Positions 44,358 through 55,228 of a stretch of 64,000 nucleotides of DNA are shown here, piece by piece. The DNA lies in NCBI GenBank assembly GCA_030789695.1, contig CM061132.1, positions 34,620,418 to 34,684,417 of the forward strand. The letters are read 5' to 3'. Source of the DNA: Scilla litardierei. Its lineage: Eukaryota > Streptophyta > Magnoliopsida > Asparagales > Asparagaceae. A model generated the notes under the pieces. That model was not told the DNA's origin, did not search any database, and saw only the letters and a program-made list of their open reading frames with translations. The stretch's first letter is position 1, and every line of letters starts with the position of its first letter. Made by a program: the position numbers and the translations under genes.

Positions 44358-45303
44358 TGTTACGCCTATTTGACCGAGACCCATAAAGCACGAGCCCAAG
44401 AGCCCATCTGCATCCTCAAAGCCCATTCGACAAAGGCCCTACAAGGGACCTTCTCGAAACGTCGATCCGACCCGGCCCCAATAACCCGTTGGTCGCTCGT
44501 CCACTCCTGCGAAAATCGCTCCCCCGGACACGCGACCACTAAATGGCGATAATGGGGAGGTGCTGGCATGGCGGAGAGGGCGGCGGCGAGGGGGGACGGA
44601 TGGGGCACGATCGATGGCGGGCGTGGGACGTGGGCCAGAGCCAATCACGCTGGGAGCTCTACAAAAGGGTCAGGAAGACCACGAAGAAAAGGACGGCGTC
44701 TCAGGTAACAAAACCTAAGGTACTCCATCAACGACCTCGTTCCCCCAATTCATCTCCTTCCTCCCCCGCTCACGCCGAGAGACGCCGTTACGATCTCCTC
44801 ACGAGTTGAACCGTCTCCGCCGGGCCTCCTTTCTCAAATCTCTATCTGACTTAGGCATCGGAGGGGATTTGGTCGGAACCAAGGTCCGGCCCCCTGACGA
44901 GCGTTCTCGTCTACGTAGGTGGACAGCTGATCAACGGGCTGAGGCTACCCCTCGCCCCTCTCCGACCACTCGATCAACTGGACAGTGAGGCTTCCCCTCA
45001 CCGTCAACCTGAAGAGGCCGAGCACGCCCTACCGAGGCCGAGCGTCTTAGTCGGGTCCGAGACTCTCCCTCGCCACCCGCCGGCCGTGCATCTACCCGGG
45101 CGACTGAGGCTACCCCTCGTCCCCCTTCCAGCCGAGGCCGAGCACGTCAGTCCGAGGCCGAGCGTCTCAACCAGGGCCGAGGCTTCCCCTCGACCCTTCT
45201 GCACCGATTCGAAGCCCCCCAAGGGACCCCAAGCGGGCCCCTTGACCACGTTGACCGTGTTCTCCACGGTCAACGCTTTGTAGTGAGAAAACACTCTGAA
45301 ACA
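44358..45303 (+). repeat. 3' LTR of D
   Basis: 946 bp, equal in length to the 5' LTR, with 15 substitutions by eye. It ends GAAACA and is followed by CCGTG (45304-45308). Confidence 0.95.
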
Positions 45304-45762
45304 CCGTGGATTAGTCGATACATGCTATATTATGAACGACATCTGTGGCTAGACCCAGTTAGTTACCAGTAGCACGAATAAACTTTATGGTCTTCCGTTT
45401 TTATAGCTTGCTACTGGCTTATCACCTCAGGTTCCAAGTTCGAACAGATGTTGTCATTATAATAGCCCTCATTTTCATGTGATATTATTATCTCATGTTA
45501 ATTTTGGTCTACTTGAGAAGTCAGAATAACTATTGTAATGATACTGGTCACAGGAATAGTTGCGGAAGCTATGGTGATGTTAATAGTATATATTTATTAG
45601 TAATATCTCTTGTTTTCTTGATGCTATAATAGCATATCATATTTCGTTTTATTATTTACAACCTGATTTACTAGATTTCCATCTTTTCTATCTTTTATTT
45701 GCTTGAGCTTCTTCATAAAATCAATTATTTGTTTCAAAAATATTTTTTAATTCCGAGGACGG
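45304..45762 (+). other. Internal region of C right of D
   Basis: It resumes C with the last codons of the hydrophobic ORF (gat tag, 45309-45314), then runs collinear with the complement of 21160-21595 in A (catgctatattatgaacgac...). No further gene is seen. Confidence 0.85.
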
Positions 45763-45784
45763 AATTATTTTAAGGAGGGTAGGA
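45763..45784 (+). promoter_or_regulatory. Polypurine tract of C
   Basis: aattattttaaggagggtag plus ga lies directly before the 3' LTR at 45785. Confidence 0.88.
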
Positions 45785-48700
45785 TGTAACGGCATGTTTT
45801 CATCAAGACAAACTATTTACGTATTTGACAAATTTTTCAATTTTTAAACTATTTTATAATGGTTTGTTAGTAGTTTTACTGATTTCAAAAATTTCTTATA
45901 AAAATATTTTGAAGTACCAGACTAGTCATGGAGTATTTTAGCAAGGTCGGATTTCATCAAATACTCAAAACGTTTCTGATAAAATTCATTTTCAGTTATT
46001 ACCTTTTTGGCTTAATAAATTTATTTTCTATTCAAACACTTTCAAAACATTTTCAAACTCATGCAGTAGCATCCTATGATCATTTAGGGCCTCCCACATT
46101 AATTTCATAATTTTCGGATATCATTTCAGTAGAGAACCCGCAAACCCGCTTTCCAAACGTTTTGGCCAAAAAGTAGTATCCCCGTAACCCAAACCCTGAA
46201 ACGGACTTCGTATTCGCCATCCTCGCGATGATACGATCCCGTGGGTATGTTTTCGTAATTTTTCGGACACGTTTACTAGTAGGGGCAAAATCGTAATTTC
46301 GTTTTTGTATTTGACAAAATACTTTCACTAATGGATTTTACTTATTACTAATTACATTTCTAACTATGCTAATTACCCCCTAATTACCTATTCTAACCAC
46401 TCACGTAACCCCCCACGTTTAAACGTGGTGCATGCATTTTTCCCCCTTTAAAACTTAGTCTAAAGTTTTCATTAAATACTACCTAACACTATTAATTAGC
46501 TTTGACTAATGATAATTAATTATCTATAAAATTAACTCCTAATATCTCTCTCCCTCTCAGTTTCCTCTCCCCCTCTCTTTCTTCCCCGTTCGAAAACACC
46601 CATCCACGCACGCCCGCATGCTGCTCGCTCCCCACGTTCACGCTCGACGTACAACCCCGCCCTCACGGCACCATCTCGACACCGCCGGAGCTCTCTCCGA
46701 GCTCAACTCACGGCGAAGCACTCCCTCGAGCTATCACCTTCGACCTCCTCCCCTCGGAGCCCCGTCGCAGACCCTCCGCCTGCAACGACATCACCGCCGC
46801 CCCTCCGAGCTCGACCGCTGCCCACCACCAAACCCACGCCTCCGAGCTCCCCGAGTCGCCACCGGAGCAACCCGACAACGCCCTCCCCGTCGACAGGAGC
46901 TGCTCCCCGAGCCCGCCTCCGACGAACAGAGCAGCCCCACACATCCTCCGTCGCTCCCCGTCGACAGGAGCTGCTCCCCGAGCTCTCGAAGCTCCGACGA
47001 TCGCCCCGATAGCTGCTGCTGTCGATTCCGCCTGCTCCCGTCGCCGTGAACCGCCCCCACGCCGCAGCAGCTGCTGCCTCCGACGAGCAGCAACGTCGAC
47101 GAGGCCCCTCGCCCAGCTCGTTCACCGCCTGCACGAAGACGCCGAGGCCCGCCGTCGCTCGCGCTGCTCCGAGTGCCCGCCGGCGACCAACTCGCCCGCC
47201 ACCGCCTCCTCGAAGCACCCCAAGCCCATTCGACGGCCACCCCCACTGTCACATGCACGAAGAAAACGGTGGGTGCGAGAAGAACTCGCAGTGGAAAACT
47301 CGTAAATACGAGGAAATCTCGTATTTTCGTATTATTAAAATAATTATACTAGTATTTAATGGTTTAAAATTCATAACTAATTATACAGGGCCCAGAAAAA
47401 TGTGTGGATAGCTCCAGAAAATCAGAAACGACATTTCGGATCCAATGGCACTAGTCTCACTGCGATCAGACGCCTACTTATTCCGGAATGATTTTTCGAA
47501 CTTAAAGATTTAATAGGTATAAATCTTTCTAAAATTCGTAACTCGCTGATTTTACGTACACTAATATTTGATAAAATTATATGTGATAATAGACTTCGAG
47601 GCGGTCATTTTGACTGTTCACTCAAGTCATTACGACTTGTATTGCTCCCGTAAGAAATTACGGAAGATACGCGTAACTTAAATAATCTGGGTTTTTAAAC
47701 TATTTTGAGTTTCTAAAAATTATAAAAATTACTATGGACTGCAGAAAAATATTTCTTCCTACAGTAAAACTATTTTTATCCTATATAGCCTACATAAAAA
47801 TTTAGAACGCTTTTCGATACCGTTTCAACAGTTTTAAAAATCAAAACAACCAAGTTAAATAAATAAGAAATAGTGTATTCTCTAACTAATTGTTATTGTA
47901 TTTGCAGGCATCGAATCTCGTGCATCCGCACTAGATCCAGTCTCGGCCCACTACCATCATCTCGAAGATTGTAAGTCACAGTAAATTCTAACTTTAGAAA
48001 TCTAGATAGTGTACTTATTGGAAACACCGCATGCTCGAAGCATGGATCGGTACCTTAGTTATTGGACTTCAAACATTGCTCAGGACTGACATTCTCTCTT
48101 GAGGTTTCTGCCTTGACTTTTCAACAAGCAAAGATCTTTAGAGTATCGTTAAACGCGTATGAACCTAGTCTCGGAACAGTTATTGTCCTGAACAGATTGA
48201 CATGCTTGATAGAAAGATTGTAACTGGATATGTGAGAACAGTAAATGACTCGTAAAACTGCAAAGAACGGTAACCTGCACAGACACTTGGGTTTTTGGGG
48301 TAACTTATAATTGCGGAAGTGCGGGAGCGACTAGTCCAGACTTTGTTGTCACCGTGCGGGTTCTAGCAACCCATAACAGTGCCGGTGACAACCATCACAG
48401 ATCACAGATCACAGATTATTGCACAGTACTCAGAGAATTGGTTCGCCCGGGTAGCACCCGCGGCAAGAGTTGGCCTCTTGGTTGCTCACTGTACTTCCCG
48501 TTATAAGTCACGAACTAGAATAGGCACAAGTACTCTCATTATTGCTATAGTCATTGCTATCGTCATGGTTATTCTTGTACGTCACTAGTCGTACTCGCTT
48601 GGTCACCTTTACTTTACTTGTCACCCTTGCATGCTTGACTTGATGTACTTTACTTATCGCACTTGCAAGCTTGTCTGTCCTTACTTTACTTTCCGCACTT

Positions 48701-49098
48701 GTTTACTCTAGCCTGCTCCATATTTGTGCACTCCTCTTTTTCTATTGCTAGAATTGTTGTGACTTACCTTCGGTTCCATTTATGGCACCGGCAGACGAAG
48801 ACCTGATCGAGGACATTGCCCCAGAGTTCGTGGAGCCTACACTTGATCCTGAAGCTGCAGAGTTTTATTTACTTTACTGTTGATGTGTGGGTTGTACTGT
48901 GTATTTACTTTTCCGCACTTCTTTTCAGAGAGTGTGCTGGTGGTTGTTGTACTTTAATTTGGAATGTAATAACGTCTGTACGCTGGTTTTGAGTATTGTG
49001 ATGCATCTCTGAGTTGTGGCTATGCTGATTTCACTGGTAAACTGCGGAACCTGCAAATAAACCGAATAAGTAACGGGCCCCGGGAGCGGGTCGTTACA
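45785..49098 (+). repeat. 3' LTR of C (3314 bp)
   Basis: Same length as the 5' LTR with 19 differences by eye. It carries the same TATAAA (46525-46530), GC-rich island and 33-codon acidic ORF (48782-48883). It ends GTCGTTACA and is followed by GTAAA. Confidence 0.95.
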
Positions 49099-49640
49099 GT
49101 AAAGTAGTCCACGGCGACGACCAGGTACTTTCTCCCTCCGGAGGCCTTCGGAAAGGGTCCGAGGATGTCGAGCCCCCATTTGGCGAACGGGATCGGGCTC
49201 TAAATGGGCACCAGGTCAGCAAGAGGCACAGTCGTATGTCTGCCGAACTTCTGGCATGCCTCTCACTTCTTTACATACCGGGCCGTGTCGTGGATCATAG
49301 TCGGCCAATAGTACCCTTGGCGCACTATCTTATAGGCAATAGTGCGGCCGCCGTAGTGGTTCCCGCAGAAGCCCTCGTGCACTTCACAGATGACTTGTTC
49401 AGCTTGCTCTGGCCCCAGACACTTCAGGTAGGGTAGGACATCGAAGCTAGCGCGGCGCCGGCGGTATAAGACTCTGTCGAAGAGCGCAAACGACAGGGCC
49501 CGCCTCTCGACCTTCTTGGCCTGCAGCCGCTCCTCGGGCAGGGCCCCCGTCTCCAAGTATTGCATTATTGGCGTCATCCACGTCGTCGTCTGGCCGACGC
49601 ACATTAATTTCGCTTCTCCAATGTGGGCGTCAACAGATTC
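49099..49640 (-). pseudogene. Integrase N-terminal half of E, cut by C
   Basis: The minus strand reads a zinc-binding region (HEGFCGNHYGGRTIA, YYWPTMIHDTARYVKK) with stops nearby, then FAKWGLDILGPF with the first catalytic Asp, and VVAVDYFT, which ends at the insertion of C. The rest of the core continues at 31804. It is closely related to the D integrase (FAKWGLDILGPF is identical). At least two stops (after RYVKK and in the LVPI segment) show that it is dead. Confidence 0.85.
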
Positions 49641-50000
49641 TCGACGTAGATGGCCTTCCCGATTTCAGCCGGAGAGGAGGAGGCCAACTTTGATAGGGCG
49701 TCAGGCGTCGGCCCGGAGGTTGTTGGAGCAAGGTAGGTGCTGGACCTCCGCTCTCTTGAATTTCTGGAGCTCGGCCTGTATGTGCTTAAGGCAGCGCTTC
49801 ATCATCTCTTCTCGGGCCTCGAAGCTCCCTTGGACCTGTTGGACGACAAGCCGTGAATCACTAAGCCGCAGCACGTTCGTCGCCACCATAGCTCTGCAAA
49901 GCTTCTGCCCATTAACCGTGGCCTCGTACTCTGCGACATTGTTGGTTGCCAGGAAGTTGAAGCGCATGGCATACTCTAGCAGGCATCCGTCGGATGTTTG
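49641..50000 (-). pseudogene. Additional RNase H domain of E
   Basis: RFNFLATNNVAEYEATVNG, LSDSRLVVQQVQGSFEARE and VQHLPCSNNLRADA match the second RNase H of D (FPATNNVAEYEAVINGLRL, SDSKLIVNQLLGSYEAREE). This confirms that E belongs to the Tat lineage. Frames shift at both ends of the domain. Confidence 0.8.
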
Positions 50001-50739
50001 GATGACAATGCCCGCCCCCGTTCCGGACCCTGTGAACGGTCCACAGTTTGCCTGCCTCTTCTTGGGCGGGCCTCGAGGGTTCGGCTACTCCCATCGCTCT
50101 CAGAGATGCAGCCGTCGGCGGTGCGCCTTGTGGCTTGTCTGGAGGGTCTTCCACAGTGCACTCCACCAAGAAGTCCGCCAGCGTCTGGACTTTGATCGCT
50201 GTCTGGGATTTGTACGCTATGTCGAACTCGCTGAGCTTGACACTCCAATTGAGCATTCTTCCCAACCGATCTAACCTCTTCATGTTCTTCTTGAGGGGCA
50301 GGTTCGTATGGACGGTAATGGGATGGGCCTGGAAGTACGGTCGGAGCTTTCTCGCCGTTGTGACCAGGCAGTAGGTAACCTTCTCGATGGGGCTATAACG
50401 AGTCTCTGCCTCTCGAAGAATCTGGCTCGCATAGTAGACCGGTCGTTGCACGCCCTTCTCCTCTTTGATTAAGACTGAGCTGACGGCCTCTTCATTGGTG
50501 GCAAGGTACAACCACAGCTGTTCTCCCTCCTCGGGCTTAGCGAGCAGCAGTGGGCTCTGCAGGTAAGCCCTCAGCTCCGTGAACGCTCGAGTACAGGCAT
50601 CATCCTGCTGGATCACTTTTCTATTGATTTTAGCTTCGCCGAGGGCCGTCCACAGGACCCTGAAGAAGGAGAGCGATCTCTCCGCCGACTTCGACAGAAA
50701 CCTTCCCCGCGCCGCGATCCTGTCATTCAGCCGCTGCAA
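50001..50739 (-). pseudogene. Ty3-type RNase H region of E
   Basis: The minus strand reads LNDRIAARGRFLSKSAERS, LYLATNEEAVSSVLIKEEK, YYASQILREAETRYSPIEK and LADFLVECT in the order seen in D. It is open for about 240 codons, then frameshifts into the linker before the additional RNase H. Confidence 0.85.
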
Positions 50740-51640
50740 GTCCCGGATGGTCTACGGCTCCGCCATATTGACGAGGGCCGACACCTTGTTAGGGTTCACC
50801 TCAATTCCTTGATTTGTGATCATGAAGCCAATGAATTTCCCCGACTGTACGCCGAAGATGCACTTCGCCGGGTTCAGCCTCAGGTCATATTGGCGCACCT
50901 TCCGGAATGTCTCCCGCAGGTCGGCGAGATGGTCTGGGGCTCTCTTGCTCTTAACCAGCATGTCATCGATGTAAACCTCCATATTCCGCCCGACCTGCGA
51001 GCTGAATATCATGTCCACCATTCGCTGGTAGGTCGCCCCGGCGTTCTTCAGTCCGAAGGGCATCTTCGTGTAACAGAAGGTGCCCCTATCGGTGATGAAG
51101 GACGTTTTCTCCTCATCCTCCTTCACCATTGGGATCTGATTGTAGCCCAAGAACACGTCCATAAAGCTCAGCAACTCGTAGCCTGACGCCTAGTCGACTA
51201 GGTGGTCGATTCTCAGTAGCAGGAAGCTGTCCTTCGGGCACACCTTGTTGAGATCCGTGAAGTCGACGCACATGCGCTACTTCCCATTGGCCTTCTTCAC
51301 CAAGACGACATTGGCAAGCCAGTCCGGATAGCGCACCGGCATGATGAACTTGGTCTGGAGGAGCTGCTCCGCTTCTTCGCCGGCTGCCCTCATCTTCTCT
51401 CCTCCAGCACTCCTCTTCTTCTGCCAGACCGGTCGAGATTTCGGATCCGCATTGAGCTTGTGGGAGATCATCGCTGGGTCGACTCCAGGCATGTCCGAGG
51501 CCGATTATGCGAATATGTCCACGTTCTCTCTGAGGAGGTTGATGAGGTCTGCCCTTAGAGAGGCCAGGAGCTTTGTGCCAATAGAGACAGTCTTGCCCTC
51601 CTCTGTGACCATGGGCACTTCTTCGACCTCCTCCACGGGA
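50740..51640 (-). pseudogene. Reverse transcriptase of E
   Basis: It contains MPGVDPAMISHKLNADP, LVKKANGK, SFMDVFLGYNQIP, MPFGLKNAGATYQRM and the active site VYIDDMLVKS. A TAG replaces Trp just after NGK (complement 51277-51279), and another stop lies in the VD-ASG segment near 51192. The active-site motif itself is intact. Its closest relative in the window is D. Confidence 0.88.
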
Positions 51641-51777
51641 GTTGGCCACTGGTCACAGTAGTCCTCTCTCTCATCGAGGAGGTCGACCGATTAGGCTTGC
51701 TCCGGGCCCTTATGCTTGGTCGACCCCACATAGCAGCTCCTGGATAGCTTCTGGCTCCCCTGCACCAACCACACTCC

Positions 51778-52330
51778 TCACAGAGTCTGGAATTTGACCA
51801 TCTGATGGAGCAGGCTGGGGAGCGCTTCAATGGTCGTCATGTAAGGTCGCCCTATGATCCCGTTGTACGCCGACGCAATGTCGACGACAACAAACTGCCT
51901 CATGCATGTGACGACCCTCGGTTCTTCTCCGAGCGATACCGGCAAGGTGATCACCCCCGTAATGGGAACCGAGTGGCATGTGAAGCCGACGATGGGTCCC
52001 GTGCAAGGCCTCAAGTCCGCCTGCTTCAGCTTCATCTTCTCAACCGTCGACATGAATAAAATGTCGCAAGATCTTCCGGTGTCGATCAGGAGGCAGCGAT
52101 GATGGCCATCCCGATCTGCGCCTGGATGATGATGGCATCATCATGCGGTAGCTCGCCTCCCTCCAGGTCTTCATCGGTGAAAGTAATAGGAGGTCGAGCT
52201 ACCCTTCTCCGCTTCGTGCCATCGCCGAGGTCCGCCGCCATCACCTGCTGCATGTACGCCTTCTTGCTTGATGACGACGTTCTCCCTGAGGATGGTCTGC
52301 CGCATATCACATCTATGCGCATGACCAGAC
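51778..52330 (-). pseudogene. Protease region of E
   Basis: LLIDTGRSCDILF (D has LVDTGSSCDVLF), then MSTVEKMKLKQADLRPCTG and SAYNGIIGRPYM, are visible. The stretch upstream (ARPPITFTDEDLEGGELPHDDA) is the usual Tat linker before the protease. Frame breaks occur just before the active site. The Arg in place of Ser after DTG would be unusual in a working protease. Confidence 0.8.
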
Positions 52331-52339
52331 TTGATGAGT

Positions 52340-52860
52340 GAGTTTCCTCCTGCTCATTGTTCAGGGGCGGGTCCGTCCTTTGCGCTCGTCGCAGAGCTCC
52401 CTCTTCCCAGACCGGCCTCTTGCCCTCGATGAAGCCCCGAGGTGACCCGCTTGGATCAGCCGCTCGATCTCCCTCTTCAGGGTGAAGTAATTGTCGGTGT
52501 CATGACCGTGATCCCGGTGGTACCGACAATACTTCTGGAGATCTCGCCTCGCGGGATCCGACTTCATTTCTCTGTGTGTGTCCAGAAGCAGCCCGGCCCT
52601 CGATGTCACGGCCAACACCTCTATCATTAGGGCGTTAAGCTGCGTGTATTGGGACCGCAGGGGTCCTTCCAACCTCGGGATCGTCTGTGTGAGTTCTCTG
52701 GCGGAGCGAATTCTCGCATCGGGCCCGGGACATCTTGAGGGCGACGCCCCACTGGGTCACGTCTGGGCTGAGCCGGCTAGTCGTGGCTCTAGGGCCTATC
52801 TTCTTGCCTCGGCCTGGGATCCTCCCGCCAGCTGCCTGTCCCTAGTACAGTCCGAGGGGT
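52340..52860 (-). pseudogene. Gag C-terminal part of E
   Basis: The minus strand reads LQKYCRYHRDHGHDTDNYF and KREIERLIQAGHL, the Tat-type gag tail, preceded by a Pro/Arg-rich region with stops. The gag capsid core is not recognisable, neither here nor in the piece right of the insertion, so it was probably deleted. Confidence 0.7.
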
Positions 52861-52865
52861 CCTTT
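52861..52865. repeat. Candidate target duplication (left copy)
   Basis: CCTTT occurs at 52861-52865 and again at 55224-55228 around the insertion in E gag. With one copy removed, E gag reads continuously across the join. Confidence 0.5.
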
Positions 52866-53334
52866 TTGGCCTAATGCCCTATTATCGTCTGATTTGGGAG
52901 CCATTGACATGAAACTCACTCATTTGATGGAGCGATCCAAGTTATACTTTTTTCTGCGAATGTTGCTTGATGCGCGTTACGCGGAACTAATAAAAGAAAA
53001 AGAATGGTGAATATACTAAGCAACGCCAATACCCATGACTTGGATGATTATTTTGATAGGCCAATTCCTTGGAAACAAGAAAACTAGAGAAAAAACGACG
53101 TGTTATACTTTCGCTTGCGCAAAACGATGCTTGCACGTTATTTATTCATACTAAATTAGAGAAAATTTCATGTGATTGATTTTGTTCATGGATGTGTATA
53201 TTGATGGTCAAGATCATGTTGGAATGCGTATTATTGAGCCATGCCATGAGCAATTTGAAAGAATTTATTGTTTTATTATTCATCCGTATTTATCGCTCTT
53301 TTTGCTAGAGACTAGCAAATCGCTAGTTGGGGGG
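52866..53334 (+). mobile_element. Internal 3' fragment of an Athila/LARD-like element
   Basis: AT-rich, without a credible coding region. It ends in a polypurine tract (agttgggggg, 53325-53334) that abuts an LTR start. The 5' LTR and the rest of the element are missing. Confidence 0.5.
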
Positions 53335-54280
53335 TGTGATTCGGGTTCAATATTACATATTTAACCCCCTATTTAGCCCTATTTTGTGCTCACATGATGC
53401 TAAATTTATCTCTAATTCATACGTATTTTCTACACATTTATTTATTAGAGAAAACACACTATTTGAGCATAAAACAGCAATTAATGGAGTATTTCTGCCC
53501 TTTTTATATTTTTCCTAGCATCGTCTCGATCTCACGATTCCAACGGCTATTTATTTGTATTTTTATGAGATCTGGGCTAATTACTGTGAATTTTTGAATG
53601 CAGAATACCAACTTAAGTGGAGAAATACGGATTAAAATACGAAAATACTGTCGCCGACCAATCACCGCGTGCCACGTGTCAGCATCTGATCACTTCCCGC
53701 TCCATCCAGCGGCTGTAACGAATAGGGGGCGTGGAATAATCGGAGCCGTCAATCGCCGATCGAACGGTTCGCAGCGATCTCAATCGAAACCGAGCGGCGA
53801 TTTCTCGTGGCCACATGGCGATCATCTGACAGCTCCCGCCCAGATCCGATGGCTGGCGAAGCGGGTGACATGGATTAATTTCGAGCGTTGGATCAAGATC
53901 CCACGGCCCAAATCCTCCCCGTAATCTGAAGACGCAAGCGGCGACGAGGTTGCATCGCGACCGTTCGTAGAAGATCCAACGGCTATAAGATGTCCCGATC
54001 GCGAGTCGAAGACGCAGCATTCGGGCGACGTGGCGAAGAGCGATCCGTTCGATCTTTCGATCGGACGGTGGAGATTCAACTCCGAAGCGAACTTGACTAT
54101 TTTGCGGATGCGGGTGCGAGAAGTGAGAGCTCAGATCCGATAATCTTTGCCACACGTCGCTCTCACGTCCGATCCCGCATGGATCGGACGGCTAAGGTTT
54201 GCGACGATCGGGATTAGCGGGTCGGATGCGATTTTAAGCGGATTTTCGACCCGATACGCACAGTAAACCCGCAAGCCTAT

Positions 54281-54288
54281 TATATAAG
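54281..54288 (+). promoter_or_regulatory. TATA box of LTR S2
   Basis: TATATAAG lies after a run of GATCNNACGG words and before sequence that lacks them, as expected for a U3/R border. Confidence 0.6.
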
Positions 54289-54714
54289 CGTATTCTAGGG
54301 TTTTTTGAGGGTATTCAAGCAGATTGGGGCGTATTTTGGGCGTATTGGAGGCTCTAAAAGCCGTATTTCCCCTCTGAAAAATTCTGTAAAATTCCAGAGG
54401 CTATTTTCTTATTTCCAGAGAGTTTTGATGTCTTTTCAAGGATATTTGGTGATGAATTCTTAACTTAAACACCTTATTTGATGCTTTTCTACCGTATTTT
54501 GCTATAATCTTGATGTATTTTGCGATGAAAGTTGTTTATTATTGCATTATGAGTAGCTAAATCTCTGTTGTGCATGGTATGGAGTAGTTAGGGGATATTA
54601 TGTGTGTTAGTTTGGTTGTATTCCTTGTGCTAAATCGTTAAACGCCGCTAAAATTGTAATCTTTGTTCGTAAATCGACTTTTTCAGATTTCAAAAGAATT
54701 GATTTAGTTGATGA

Positions 54715-54950
54715 TCGCCCCAAAAGGGTGAGCTTTGATCTCTCCAAAAGGGAGTTTCATACCGTAGTTTTGATCTCTCCAAAAGAGAGTTTCATATCGT
54801 ATTATAACTTTAGCGGCGATCTTATTGAATATTGTGTTTGAACCCCCAAAAGGGCATCTTCCGATGAGTTGCTCCCAAAAGGAGAATTCATTGAGTTATA
54901 TTGGGTATTTTCCGGTGAATTGCTCCCAAAAGGAGAATTCATTGCGCTAT
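54715..54950 (+). repeat. CCAAAAGG repeats in LTR S2
   Basis: gatctctccaaaagggagtttcat-type units occur in tandem near 54718-54800, then gttgctcccaaaaggagaat-type units twice near 54868 and 54918. The core CTCC(C)AAAAGGAG is an imperfect palindrome. Confidence 0.65.
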
Positions 54951-55228
54951 ACCTATCAACCAAATTAATACGAATTGTTGATCCTAACGAACCCATACCA
55001 TGTGCATACTTTTTATAGATATTTTCATACACACTTTTCTTCGTTCGCACATCACCATCACGCACTTTCACACCATCGCCATCATTGTTGAAGTGGTTAG
55101 TTTCTTTTCGTAGGATTTCTATTTGATTTGAATTGTGGTTGCAACAGATTTCTTCTCGTGGATTCGACATCTGGACTCCCAGATTTTACTACTTGAACGG
55201 ACTCTTGCGCTTGAGAGAGAGCACCTTT

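Larger units (their letters stand above)
36800..45303 (+). mobile_element. Element D: Tat/Retand-like gypsy element with pol and antisense extra ORF, gag missing
   Basis: It has ends TGTTACG...GAAACA, CCGTG duplications, two 946-bp LTRs (36800-37745, 44358-45303; 15 differences by eye, 13 of them transitions), a primer site at 37748 and a polypurine tract at 44345. The internal region has one intact pol frame, then, on the opposite strand, an extra ORF. The additional RNase H domain in pol and the antisense ORF between integrase and 3' LTR mark the Tat lineage. Only about 240 bp lie between primer site and protease, so gag is absent. Confidence 0.95.
31805..49098 (+). mobile_element. Element C: non-autonomous Tekay-like LTR retrotransposon, inserted in the E integrase
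   Basis: It has ends TGTAACGG...GTCGTTACA, flanking GTAAA duplications (31800-31804 and 49099-49103), and two LTRs of exactly 3314 bp. By eye the LTRs differ at 19 positions (0.57 percent). Apart from nested element D, the internal region is about 2.16 kb and lacks gag and pol. Its order (primer-site region, shared module, internal polypurine-like tract, hydrophobic ORF, polypurine tract) matches A point for point. A and C therefore form one non-autonomous family with diverged LTRs. Confidence 0.93.
53335..55223 (+). mobile_element. LTR S2 (3' LTR of a 5'-truncated element), 1889 bp
   Basis: It starts TGTGATTCGG after a polypurine tract and ends GAGAGAGCA before CCTTT. A TATA box (TATATAAG, 54281-54288) lies mid-LTR. 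Upstream are at least five copies of a GATC(C/G)(A/G)ACGG(C/T) word (about 53760-54200). Downstream are six CCAAAAGG-type repeats (54718-54945). The end (tcgtggattcgac...) is typical of plant Athila/LARD-type LTRs. Confidence 0.6.
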
